Of a DNA stretch of 64,000 bases, positions 54,542 through 64,000 are shown one piece after another. The stretch lies in NCBI GenBank assembly GCA_016630955.3, contig CM050000.1, forward strand, positions 1,178,001-1,242,000, in the 5' to 3' direction. Source of the stretch: Didymella arachidicola. Lineage: Eukaryota; Ascomycota; Dothideomycetes; Pleosporales; Didymellaceae. A program made the translations under genes and the position numbers. Under the pieces are notes generated by a model. The model was not told where the DNA came from. It made no database searches and saw nothing but the letters and a program-made list of their open reading frames with translations. Position 1 is the first letter of the stretch, and each line of letters starts with the position of its first letter.

Positions 54542-56801
54542 ATGGCCATGAAGGAGGAGGTTATCTATCCCTCAACGAGTCCCGAGGCTTCCGTCAACTT
54601 GTCGACGCCAGGCGATGCGCCGCCCAAGAAGAAGCAGAAGAGAAACAAGCCAACTTTGAGCTGCGAAGAATGCGTTGAGCGCAAGACAAAGGTACGTACT
54701 GGTTCCTGCGTTGAGCGCTGCTGCTGTTCGTGCCACGGGACGTACGTCATGACTTCATTCGGGTGGAATCCTGACGCTGCGCGCAGTGCGATCGCAGCCG
54801 GCCTCATTGTCTGGCGTGCATCAAGCGACAATCAGTATGTAAGTACTCAGAAATAGCGAATCTGATTGCAACATCTGCAGATGGGTGAGTCTCAATCTTC
54901 GTACAACGATTCGTGCGCCCGTTGCTAAGCAATCCCACAGCGTTGGCGCCGCGCGCAATTCGGGACGATCCAGGAAGCAGCAGCAGAAACCCACTCAACT
55001 CCAGCTTGGCAACGATTTGCAGCGTCCTGTTCAGGTAGTTCCCCGTTCTTTATTCCCGCTGTCGTTTCTGTCAAACCCGTCAGAACGGGTGTTCATCCGC
55101 CCTTCCTTCGGCTCCACGCGGGTGGGAGACACGCGCAGATGCACAGACCAATATGCCGGCAATAGCTGACCCACATGACAGCACCTCACTCAGGTACCGA
55201 CGCCTGTGAGAACGAATTTTCGGAGTGTGTCAGGTTCTTCTGCTGGATCTTCGCCATTCCTGCTCTCCAATGTTCCATTTTCGAGTCGAGCCCCACAGCC
55301 ATTCTTTGGCTTAGGATCCGAACATCCCTTTGCCAACTACTGGACAAGTCGCGGCGGACTCGCCGAAGTGGTAGGTGTGCTGCCAGCGAAAGAACAGGCC
55401 GACATTCTTGTTGACAAGTACTTCGATGCCGTTGACCCTGTGTATCCCATGATTCATAGACGAAACTTCTATGCTGACTATGAGCGCTTCTGGGCAATGT
55501 CGCTGGAGGAGAAGCAGGCTGCTGACCCGGTCATGGTTGCTCTGCACTTCGTCGTATATGCCATGGGAACTCAATTTATTCATACGCCTTCAAACGCAGA
55601 GCGAGCACAGATAGCCGAGTTTTACGTTTCAGCAGCCCAGCAAGCATTGAGATTGTCGTCCTATCTAAGCCGAGCTTCAGTCAGGACACTGCAAGCTATG
55701 GTGCTCATAGGGTACTTCCTCATGAACGATAACCACGCGTCAGATGCCTGGGCATTCGGGGGTGTCTTGGTACGACAAGCATATGCCATGGGTTTGCATC
55801 GAGATCCCGATGTTATTGCACCTCGCTGTTCACGCAGCGACAAGCAACAACGGCGCAAGCTCTGGCAGGCAATCTTCTTCCAAGACACCTTCCTCACCGT
55901 TCTGCTGAAGCTGCCTCCGACGACGACCTTTTCGGATGTACGTCCGGAATCCCTTGACGACTCGCTCGACGACTACACCATGCCAAACGGCTCCTCCAAC
56001 GGCTCTGCTGATCCGGTCCTCAACCCAATGAGTATCACACATATCGCACAACTTAAAGATGTGTACCCATCCTACGAGCTTGCAGACCGCCGTTATATTC
56101 GCTCCATGTGGCACATGGCCAACCTCGTCTCGCGCACAGTCTGCACACCGCGCTCGCTCTCTACACCCCTTACCACCTCACTGGTCCACAAGGATCAACT
56201 CATCGAAGAATACTTCTCCCTTCATCGGTCCTTTCCGCCCGAACTCACGGCTTCAGATGACGTCACGATTCAAGCACTCGCAGACACAAATCCTCGGTCG
56301 CTGAGGCAGAACCTGTTCTTCCGCAGTAACTTCTGGCACTGCGTCATGGTCATTCAATCGGATGAGAATCCGACGGAGGGATACACATGCGAGGTCAAGG
56401 GGTGTCTGGAGGCAGCACGAATGGCAGTGCAGAGTTTCTTCCATTTTTGGGAGTATCTTAAGACAGATGCGGGGGTGTGGTGGGTGTTCCAGCATAGGGC
56501 TTTCGAGGAAGCTGTGAGTCACCTTTATTTCGATTTGTTGCTTCCTATTTCATCGATGAAGGGTTGGTATTGGGTTCGTGCTAACGTGTGCTAGCTTCTC
56601 ATGGCGAGAATCCTGGGGCAACAGGAGCAAGCACTGAGTCCAGGACATAACGGGCCACCGAGTACAGATCCACTGCTCATGGCAGCGAAAGAAGATGCGA
56701 GGAAATGTCTGGAGATCCTGGATCTTGTTGGCATTGCGCCCGAGATGCAGAAGACGAGGACGGAGGTTTTGAGGACCGCGTTTGCGGATATCCTGTGGTG
56801 A
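54542..56801 (+). CDS. Zn2Cys6 transcription factor with fungal_trans domain
   Basis: A nuclear regulator of 622 aa from five exons: 54542-54691, 54787-54884, 54941-55034, 55194-56513 and 56595-56801. All joins keep phase. The zinc cluster is split by intron 1: Cys41, Cys44 (SCEECVERKTK) then Cys51, Cys58, Cys61 and Cys68 (CDRSRPHCLACIKRQSVC), a canonical GAL4-type binuclear cluster preceded by a KKKQKRNK basic patch. The middle-homology fungal_trans domain spans about residues 150-450 (YFDAVDPVYPMIHRRNFY, AFGGVLVRQAYAMGLHRDP, RRKLWQAIFFQDTFL). Intron 2 could alternatively begin earlier, at GTAAGT 54840, but that would remove Cys68, so I kept the longer exon. Target genes are unknown; no obvious cluster adjoins it. 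Confidence 0.88.
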
Positions 56802-57068
56802 TAATCTAAGGCTTCTAGGTAGAGAGATAGGACCTCATTTGGGCCATGCGATTTTGGTACTTTTCTGTAAGTTGAGTCGTTGAACAAATACACATTACTC
56901 CAAGATGCCTTACACCAGAGTGTAAACGCTAGAATGGGTTTTCCGAATTTGCAAGCTGTGGTGGGCTGACTTTGGGCAAAGCCATTGGCCAGCCTGATTC
57001 CCACGGCTAGCTAAATATTCTTGTACGCTAGGCTAGGGAGACGGTCACCAATGGACAATCTCAACGTA
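56802..57068. other. 3' flank of the transcription factor up to element C
   Basis: About 270 bp of 3' flank. Its last bases (AACGTA at 57063-57068) end in the TA at which element C sits. Confidence 0.4.
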
Positions 57069-58905
57069 ACTGTATAGCAAGTCGGCCAGCATAGCGGGTC
57101 GGCCACCCCAACAAGCTATTGGGCCTACTAATTGCAACAGTACAACACCACAACGCCGTACTGTAGCTTATAGTACAGAATATTAATCGCTGACCTCTAC
57201 TACATCTTTCTCACAAGTGCGCGAATTGTGACCAGTCTCTCCGCAGCGCTTACAGTGCCTTTTACCCCTCTTGCCTGCACCTGTTCGAACCCTACCCTTG
57301 CGACTCTCCCCTTCAACCTGCGCCCTAACGTCGCGTTGGGCTATTAAGTCCTCTGCCTCTTCCTTCGACAGGTCTCCGCCCTTCTAAATACGCTTTCTTT
57401 TCCGTGATTTGCGCTCAGAGGCTGCTTTGTTTGACGCTTCAAGCTGCAGCACTCGGGCTGCCAATAACGTCTGCCCATGCAGCAGCATTGCCGTGCCTCT
57501 CTGCAGCTGATCAACAATCTCAACCATTGGAGTTGGTGACGATCCTTGGTGCTTTTAAATACGATCGCGAAGCAGCGTTAATTGAGCCTGAATCTCGTTG
57601 GCGTTGGTGGGTGTCTTAGGGTTCCATGGGAGCTCCCCTAGGAGCGGCGGTGTTGGCGTGCGGACCTTCACATCAAGCTTTGATAGCACTACCAATGGAT
57701 CGTGAGGCACTAATCTAGTTGCCCTAAAGCTTGCTGTAATGTTTGCCTTTAAAAACGCCTGCTTAAATACCTTTGCAAAGGTTGCGATAAAGGCTTTCTT
57801 GTCAATTCTGCTAATGTAGTCTAATGCCAAGCCTCTAATCTCCGTGCTGTACGCTCGCTTTAAGGGGGCAAAACAACCCACGTTAAGCGGCTGAAGGATG
57901 TGTGACAAGTGCGGAGGCATACAGAGGGTAATTATCTTGTTCTCCTCGCAGAGCTCCTGGAAAGAGAGCGACTTGTGGCTCTCATGGCCGTCAAGTATTA
58001 GCAGCACGTGGCTACCCACCCTCTGGCCCTTAATCTGCTAAATAAAGTGCCTGAGCCAGGCTACACCAAGCTTGTTAGTAGTCCAGCCGTTGTTACTTAC
58101 CCCAATGCGCCATTGGGACTTCAGATCAGGGTACCAAGCTTCGTTGATCTCCTTTGCTTTGAAGATGAGGTAGGGCGCGATTGCCCAGCCCATCGCGTTG
58201 ATCGCAGCGATTAAAGTCACCCACTCACGGTCTCCCTGCTGGACTCCAATAGGCTGAGTACGTCTCTCTGATGCAGTGACTACTCTGACTTGATTTCCAA
58301 CGCCCATCATAAACCCAGTCTCGTCAAAGTTGTAGGTATCTTCGTCCAGGATACCGTACTTGGCCTTAACGTTCTGTACTAGGTCAAACTAGGGCCCAAT
58401 AACGGCTGGGTCGCTGCAGAGGACTCTCTGGCGATCCCTTTGTCGAGTTATACGCGATTTGACTCCAGGCTCGCGTTTAACAAAGGCTGAGGCCCATCGC
58501 GGGCCAACAGGGCCTGCGTCGCGTGCAGCGCGCAGTTGATTAGCCATATCTTCAACCCAACGGAGCGTTGGGCTAGATCCTTGCTGGTCAAGCTTCCTTA
58601 TGTACTTCACAAGGGTCTGCTCCTCTGCCTTGGTAAGGTTTGATGATTTGGGGTGGGTATCGCGTGTTGAGCGTGTTCCAGCGCGTCGGCCTTGGAGAGT
58701 TGATCTTGGCACGTTATAGACGATAGCAGCGCGTCGCACGCTTAGCTCTAGTGGTTTTTTAATTGCTTGGATTGCAAGCTTAATTCTCTCTTCTTTTGAA
58801 AGCAATTTAAGGGGTGGTGGTTGATCTATTGAGGTTTGAAGGTTGGTAGGCCTAATAGCTTGTTGGGGTGGCCGACCCGCTATGCTGGCCGACTCGCTAT
58901 GCAGT
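57069..58905 (-). mobile_element. Pogo/Fot-type DNA transposon, element C, decayed
   Basis: An 1837-bp element with 60-bp terminal inverted repeats (57069-57128 and 58846-58905) differing at three positions, all transitions. Each end is bordered by TA (57067-57068, 58906-58907); the joined flanks would restore the palindrome AACGTACGTT. The ends begin ACTG(T/C)ATAGC. It carries one broken transposase frame on the minus strand. TIR sequence and protein differ from elements A and B, so this is a separate family. Confidence 0.85.
57183..58805 (-). pseudogene. Transposase of element C with four in-frame stops and a lost catalytic Asp
   Basis: One reading frame from ATG 58805 to TAA 57183 covers a whole DDE_1 transposase of about 540 codons. 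It is interrupted by stops near 58391 (TAG), 58037 (TAG), 57557 (TAA) and 57387 (TAG). Each can arise from a Gln or Trp codon by a single C-to-T or G-to-A change of the RIP kind. Readable parts: the N-terminal helix-turn-helix (RRAAIVYNVPRSTLQGR), a CENP-B-like part, TYNFDETGFMMG with the first Asp, LLILDGHESH with the second, and LQPLNVGCF, where the third catalytic Asp is Asn. The C-terminus has a CCHC zinc knuckle (CKRCGETGHNSRTC), a feature of one Fot-type branch in fungi and absent from elements A and B. It cannot be active. Confidence 0.88.
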
Positions 58906-58907
58906 TA

Positions 58908-59529
58908 CGTTAATTCACTCAGAACCTCTAGACCTCAGTCTTGGTTCATTACTACGTCTTCCACTCTTGAGATGCATCTACTGCATAGACATTGTAGAGT
59001 CAATTTGAAGTTCCCTTCTTTTCCCGATTCGGTAATTGATGATGGAGCCTTATGATCAGGCTGAGCTTCCGCAAGTCTTTGATTTGAAAGGATTGATCGG
59101 ACAAATCTACGAGATACTTTGAATATGGTCTCTGATTGATTCAGCGTTGATTCCGCACAAAGCTTCGATGACTGACTGATTGGGAATGTGCTTTTGTTCT
59201 CTATCCACCCAGGGTAAATCACCGACCAGCTTATCACCACGAACCCGCTTGACATCCTCGCAGAATTCAGCGTTTGAACGCTTGTCACCCTTGTTTTTAA
59301 TCTCTTCTTCGGAGATTATATGTGCCATTGTCAATAAATTTCGAGGAACTATAGTCCCTACTCGAAATCCGAAGGCGGATCAAAGTACGCAAGGGATTTG
59401 ACAGGTTCCAGGGCTACTTTGTCCGAAAGGCGAGTTAGGAAAGTACGACTTCTTGTGCGGTGCATGATGCTTATCTACTATACTATGTAGTACGATGCTA
59501 GCTGCGTGGCTCGGCTGCAGCGGGCGCTA
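58908..59529. other. Spacer between elements C and B
   Basis: About 620 bp between two transposons, ending in the TA (59528-59529) that is the left target dinucleotide of element B. It contains one short minus-strand frame (59107-59328), listed separately. Confidence 0.4.
59107..59328 (-). CDS. Hypothetical 73-aa frame between transposons
   Basis: From ATG 59328: a charged, helical sequence (IISEEEIKNKGDKRSNAEF, KHIPNQSVIEALCGINAESI). No family recognised, no signal peptide. Composition is protein-like, but the length is short and it lies among transposons, so it may be a fragment of a disrupted gene. Confidence 0.25.
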   Translation of the reverse strand: MAHIISEEEIKNKGDKRSNAEFCEDVKRVRGDKLVGDLPWVDREQKHIPNQSVIEALCGINAESIRDHIQSIS

Positions 59530-61667
59530 CCGTGTCCGTGCACCCAATGCACGGATTCAACCAATGCACGCCTCAACGCCTTCACGGCTAGCACAAAATT
59601 GAGGCTGTAGAGCCACACACAATAGCTATTATCACGATATAAGTTGGTGGAGTGCTCTGTAGGCCTTTGCAATGATGTTCTCTTACATAAATTAATTATA
59701 TAGAGTTGCTGTTCTGCCGCTGCGGGTAGTGTGGGTGCGAGGTGCAGCAGGATGCTCTGCAGCAACACCACCACGCCGTGCAGCCACTGCACCATGATTC
59801 TGCTTCTTTCTTGGTGCTGCAGACTGTGAAGCCTTACGCTTGCCTCTTTGGGGTAATTGTACAGCTTTTGCAGCGTCGCGGGCTTGTTTATCACGCTCTC
59901 TTTGAGCCTTGCGTTCCTCTATAGCTGCTCGCTCCTCTGCCCGGGCCTGGTCTCTTGCTGCCTTCTCCCTCACCCGCTGTTCACGCTTTCCCTCTGCAAT
60001 CTTCTCGTTATATAGCTTATTGGCAGCGGTTAACTCCTTCATTTCTGCCTTTTTTAATTCCTCTTCTTGCCTCTCTTGGTCTTGAACAGCTGCACGAGCT
60101 CGGGCCTCCCGGAAGGCACGAGGAGACCACATTACTGCACCTCCATGATACTCTTGATGCTGCTGCAGGTCTAGCTGCCTATTAGGTTGCTTCTGGCGCT
60201 TCTTGTTCTGGTATAGCTTCTTTCGCAGGGCATCTAGTTCGCCCTGAAGTAGCTCTACTTGAGATGATAGATGGTGGATAGTTTGCCCTAGCTTCCGCGC
60301 ACCTACACTGCGCGAATCCTTCACCTCCGCATGAAGAGTAGTACAAGCTTTGAGCCAGTCCTCTGCAGAATAAGCTGTAGAACTAGAGGAGGCTGAGAGT
60401 GAGCCACTAGGGCTTGTGTGGCGGAACCTATCGAGTATAACGTCGGGGTTTACTGGGGACATGCCAGTAGCTGTAAAGGCCTTGAGTATGAGATCTTCCC
60501 TAAACGTGTGTACCCAGGCAGGCCAAAACAAGGCAAAGAAGTCACCTTTTGACAGTGGGGAGAGGCCTTGAGACTCCTGTAGGTGGTTGTCAAGTTCAGA
60601 GGCGTAGTTGGAGGAGAGGGGCTTAAAGCAGACAACGTCTAGCGGCTGCAGCGTCTGGGTACTGTGAGGGGGTAACACTGCTAGTATAATTCGATTGTGG
60701 TGACAGTATTCGATAAAATCCTGCGTTAGGTGACTGCCATGGCCATCCACAACTAAGAGGCGGTACTTTCTTCGGGCCTTGGGCTTAGTGTAACGGTCAA
60801 ACACCTGCTCAAGCCAGGCTAATCCTATGTCGTTGTTTGTCCATCCTGAAGGCGAAGAGGTGAAGTGGATGGGGTGCTTTCCTGCCTGAATATCCACCAC
60901 CCAGCGGCTCTGGATAGTGGAGTTCTTTGACGCAAAGATGAGGCCTGGGGGAACAGCAGTACCATCGGCGCAGATGCAGGCCAGGAGGCTCACCCACTCA
61001 CGTGAGCCATCTTGACGAGCCTGCCTAATCTCCTTCTTCTCATATTGACGCCTGCTGAACACCCGTTTTGTTCTACCCAGCACCCCTATCGCGAAGCCCT
61101 TCTCATCCATATTGTATGTGTGCTCAGGCTCCAGCTCATACTGAGTAATCTTCTGTTTCAGAAGCTCGAAATATAGCTTATATTTGTACCCTGACTCAGC
61201 GTTGTGGCGATTTGAGTCCATGCCGGTAGTCCATTGGGATGTGAGGCGATTGTGGTAACGGTGCAGGAAGCGCGTAACCCAGCTATCAGAGCAGGGTTGT
61301 AAGGCAACAGAGGATGCGAAATTCTGTATCATATGCCTTGTAGGTGGTAAGAGACGCGTTGACAGCTCCTCTATATACTTGACTAGATCTAACTCTTGTT
61401 GTTGGCTGAGTTTCCGTTGATTATCATTAGCGACGTGTCGGGGAACCTGATTGAGTCGATGTGCGCGCGACAATGTTGAGCGATCAACACCATGTTTTTT
61501 GCAATTGTTGTATATACAATTTTTTCATCAGGCTTTAGAGCACGTATCTCATTAAGCGCTTCTTGAATTCCTGGCATTATTGGTTGAGTAATTACGCGTT
61601 GAAGTTGTGTTGTGAATCGCGATTACCGTGCATTGGTTGAATCCGTGCATTGGGTGCACGGACACGG
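59530..61667 (-). mobile_element. Pogo/Fot1-type DNA transposon, element B
   Basis: A 2138-bp element with perfect 41-bp terminal inverted repeats (59530-59570 and 61627-61667) that begin CCGTGTCCGTGC, one base different from the first 12 bases of element A. TA flanks both ends (59528-59529, 61668-61669). The right TA is also the left TA of element A2, so the two elements abut with only two bases between them. It carries one transposase gene on the minus strand with a single frameshift. Perfect repeats and few other defects point to recent activity. Confidence 0.95.
59692..61577 (-). pseudogene. Pogo/Fot1-type transposase of element B, one-base frameshift near the N-terminus
   Basis: Starts at ATG 61577 (MPGIQEALNEIRALK, like the MDSIQEA start of element A). 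After about 28 codons the frame is lost at a run of six T on the plus strand (61495-61500; AAAAAA on the coding strand) and continues one frame over from RSTLSRAHRL to the stop at 59692. Element A shows the expected uninterrupted layout (GVDRSTLARRH). The rest is complete: CENP-B-like domain (SDSWVTRFLHRY), catalytic Asp in YNMDEKGF, LLVVDGHGSH and LQPLDVVCF, coiled-coil C-terminus and an RSGR tail. Either a homopolymer deletion has inactivated it or the assembly is one base short. Clearly related to, but diverged from, transposase A. Confidence 0.85.
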
Positions 61668-61669
61668 TA

Positions 61670-63769
61670 CCGAGTCCGTGCGCGTGACGCCCACCATCGC
61701 GTAACGCCCCGCTAAGCAAATCGCACCCCATCTTCAACACCCCATAGCTCAGTCAATATGGACTCAATTCAAGAAGCGGCTACAGAATTCGATTTGCGCA
61801 ATCATAAAGAACAACTTTCATACACAAAGTTTGCTAAAGCAAAGGGAGTTGATCGGTCTACGTTAGCGCGGAGGCACAAAGGGGTTTCAACTTCTAGGGA
61901 GGTCAAAGCAGTTAACCAACGGAAACTCAACAACACTGAAGAACAAGAGCTTATTAAGCTTATTAATAAGCTTACTGAGGACGGATTCCCTCCTAACAGG
62001 CTTCAAATCCGAAATTACGCGTCTAAAGTAGCTGGTAGCAGCGTCTCTGATAGCTGGGTTACTCGCTTCCTCCACCGTCACACAGCTGAACTGGTCACCA
62101 AATGGGCAACAGGGAAGGATCGCAATCGCCACCAAGCTGACTCAGGGGCTTCTTTTGAGGCCTACTTCACACTTCTACACAGCAAGATAGCTGAGTACAG
62201 CATTGAGCCTCAGCACATGTACAATATGGATGAGAAGGGCTTCATGATCGGGGTACTTGAACGTGCAAAACGAGTGTTCTCCCGGCCACTGTGGGACAGC
62301 AAGCAAGTCAGAGGTACTCTCCAAGACGGCTCACGGGAGTGGATCACGCTTATTGCTTGCATAAGTGCCTCAGGGGAAGCCCTGCCAGCAAGCCTCATAT
62401 ACCCAGCAGCCAATCAAGCTATATACTCAGGCTGGGTGGAGGATATCAAGCCAGGGGAACACTCAGTCTTTGTCAGCTCATCTAGTACAGGCTGGAGCAA
62501 CAACGAGATAGCTCTTGCCTGGCTTGAACAGGTGTTCGATCGCGCTACTAAGGCCACAGCACGGAGAAAGTATCGTCTTTTGATACTTGACGGCCACGGG
62601 AGCCACGTTACCCCTGACTTTATTGAGTACGCCAACCAACGCAAGATACTCGTGATGATCCTTCCCCCTCACTCAACACACAGGCTCCAGCCACTGGACG
62701 TTTGCCTGTTCTCACCTCTGGCACGAGCATACTCAAATGAGCTTACGCAGTTCCTCCAAAGCAGTCAGGGGACCTCTCCAGTCACTAAATCAAACTTCTT
62801 ACACCTGTTCTGGGCGGCGTGGCAGAGCTCATTTCAGGAGTCAACAATCGTCAACTCCTTTGCAGCCACAGGGATATGGCCCCCTGACGCCTCTGCTGTA
62901 CTCAAACAAGTCAACAACACTTATACAGACAAAGAAGAACAATCAGGAGCTCTTAGACCAACAGACTGGAGGCGTATAAGGCAGGTACTTAAGGATCATG
63001 TGAAGGAACCTGACAGTGAGGCAGTGCGGGAGCTGACAGGGGCAATTCACTCTCTTACTGCCCAGGTTGAGCTGCTTACTGAGCAGAACAAAGGCCTGCA
63101 GGAGTCTCTTGCACACAGGAAGAAGCACAATAAGAAGAGTAAGCCCCTGAGTCTCCAACAGCGGAAGGAGTACCAAAGTCAACCTGTATTTTGGTCTCCT
63201 CGGAAGGTCAGAGAGGCACACTATCGTCGGAAGATCAATGAGCAAGAACAGGAGGAGCAGCATCTTCAAAAGCTACGTCAGAAGCAAGAGCAAGTAGCAA
63301 TTAAGCTTCAGAGAGCAAGAGAGGCTCAGGAGAAGCGTACAGAGCGTGAGAGAGCTAAGGAGGTGAGGGTGCAGGAGAAGGCTAAGAAGGCAGCTGAAGC
63401 GCAGCGTCAAAGGGACGCTCGTCAAGCTACTACTGCTATCCAATTATCCCAAAAGGGTAAGCGTAAAGCCTTAAAAGCTACCTCAGGTAGCAATAAGCGT
63501 CAGAAACAAGCTGGTGATGCTGGTGGTGCGAAAGAAGCCCCTGAGGCACCCTCAGCTCCTCCACCAGTCACTACTCGCCGCGGACGCAACGTTAGGCTTC
63601 CAAGTAAATACAAGTAGCACAAGTAGTTCACATAGGTCTATTTACTACTCTACTACAATATTATACAATATTTGCTGTTGTTGGTGGCTCAGTAACCTTA
63701 TTTTTCAACAAGTCGATAGGATCTCAGCGGGGCGTTACGCGATGGTGGGCGTCACGCGCACGGACTCGG
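61670..63769 (+). mobile_element. Pogo/Fot1-type DNA transposon, copy A2, complete
   Basis: The second 2100-bp copy of element A, in the opposite orientation to A1. Perfect 44-bp inverted repeats lie at 61670-61713 and 63726-63769; TA flanks at 61668-61669 (shared with element B) and 63770-63771. Termini and transposase match A1 wherever I compared them, with no substitution found. Confidence 0.97.
61758..63617 (+). CDS. Pogo/Fot1-type transposase, intact (copy A2)
   Basis: 619 aa, the same amino-acid sequence as the transposase at 29133-30992, intronless. The DD35D triad is Asp158, Asp278 and Asp314; N-terminal helix-turn-helix and CENP-B-like domains and the coiled-coil C-terminus are complete. 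The start codon lies 88 bp inside the left inverted repeat end, so the promoter must sit within or next to that repeat, or in the neighbouring element B. Confidence 0.95.
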   Translation: MDSIQEAATEFDLRNHKEQLSYTKFAKAKGVDRSTLARRHKGVSTSREVKAVNQRKLNNTEEQELIKLINKLTEDGFPPNRLQIRNYASKVAGSSVSDSWVTRFLHRHTAELVTKWATGKDRNRHQADSGASFEAYFTLLHSKIAEYSIEPQHMYNMDEKGFMIGVLERAKRVFSRPLWDSKQVRGTLQDGSREWITLIACISASGEALPASLIYPAANQAIYSGWVEDIKPGEHSVFVSSSSTGWSNNEIALAWLEQVFDRATKATARRKYRLLILDGHGSHVTPDFIEYANQRKILVMILPPHSTHRLQPLDVCLFSPLARAYSNELTQFLQSSQGTSPVTKSNFLHLFWAAWQSSFQESTIVNSFAATGIWPPDASAVLKQVNNTYTDKEEQSGALRPTDWRRIRQVLKDHVKEPDSEAVRELTGAIHSLTAQVELLTEQNKGLQESLAHRKKHNKKSKPLSLQQRKEYQSQPVFWSPRKVREAHYRRKINEQEQEEQHLQKLRQKQEQVAIKLQRAREAQEKRTERERAKEVRVQEKAKKAAEAQRQRDARQATTAIQLSQKGKRKALKATSGSNKRQKQAGDAGGAKEAPEAPSAPPPVTTRRGRNVRLPSKYK

Positions 63770-63771
63770 TA

Positions 63772-64000
63772 GGATCGGCTCTTCTGATCATTCCTCGTGG
63801 CTTCTGTCGGTCACTGGCAGGCTTGCAGGGAAGCTCGTTTAGGCTACACAGTATGCGGCGGCTGTTGACGTCCTTGGGATCAGGTCCTGACGCCAAGAGG
63901 TATCCCCACCACATTTATTCGTTGATTCCGTCAAATGCAAGAAATGCATCCAGAGATGCGAGGTCTGATCAACCTTTGGTACGACCCACTGGCCAAGCCG
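63772..64000. other. Right edge, possible start of a gene running out of the window
   Basis: About 230 bp after element A2. A frame from ATG 63935 to the window end reads MQEMHPEMRGLINLWYDPLA, which looks like protein but is only 22 codons. No family can be named. Confidence 0.2.

Noticed and set aside
1..64000. CRISPR arrays, operons, Shine-Dalgarno sites, prophage or plasmid functions
   Set aside because: Introns and gene families show nuclear fungal DNA; none of these bacterial features is present.

Overview
The window is nuclear DNA from a filamentous ascomycete. Genes are interrupted by short introns (mostly 44-65 nt) with GTANGN-type donors, CTGAC/CTAAC branch points and CAG/TAG acceptors, and the gene families are typical of that group: TOK potassium channel, QutD-like sugar/quinate permeases, Zn2Cys6 regulators, Mtc6, and Fot1/pogo transposons, one of them scarred in the way repeat-induced point mutation (RIP) scars DNA. 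A Dothideomycete, probably Pleosporales, is my best guess from the gene styles and the Fot1-like element load; that placement is inference. Almost all gene models below are joined by hand from splice signals and checked for reading phase; no alignment or RNA evidence was available.

Left part (1-24 kb), mostly housekeeping genes: the 5' end of an RSC8/SWI3-type chromatin remodeller cut by the window edge (-), mitochondrial electron-transfer flavoprotein alpha (+), a two-pore TOK-type K+ channel (+), a secreted carbohydrate-binding protein (+), an F-box protein (+), a QutD-like permease (+), peroxisomal 3-ketoacyl-CoA thiolase with a PTS2-like N-terminus (-), several hypothetical genes, a GlcG/HbpS-fold protein (+), a frameshifted deaminase-like gene (+) and a predicted two-domain alpha-beta barrel protein (-). 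ETF-alpha and the thiolase, both fatty-acid oxidation genes, each carry a CCTCGG core 120-150 bp upstream of the start.

Middle part (24-57 kb): a hypothetical gene (+); MTC6 (-) with a 2.1-kb pogo-type transposon only 216 bp upstream of its start codon; a secreted Ser/Pro/Ile-rich repeat protein (+); a second, intact deaminase-like gene (-); a second permease (-); a macro-domain protein (-); a cysteine-rich secreted candidate lacking an ATG; a zinc-cluster plus ankyrin protein (-); a PTEN-type phosphatase whose first coding exon is just the ATG (+); a large AAA+ ATPase with a Lys/Ser-rich N-terminal tail (+); and a Zn2Cys6 transcription factor (+).

Right part (57-64 kb) is a transposon nest. 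Element C is a RIP-like decayed pogo/Fot-type element with four in-frame stops. Element B is nearly intact, but its transposase has a one-base shift in a homopolymer. A second copy of the 2.1-kb element (A2) is inserted directly against B and shares one TA dinucleotide with it. The two A copies look identical, have intact transposase ORFs and lie in opposite orientations about 30.6 kb apart, so the family moved recently and neither copy has been visibly RIPped.
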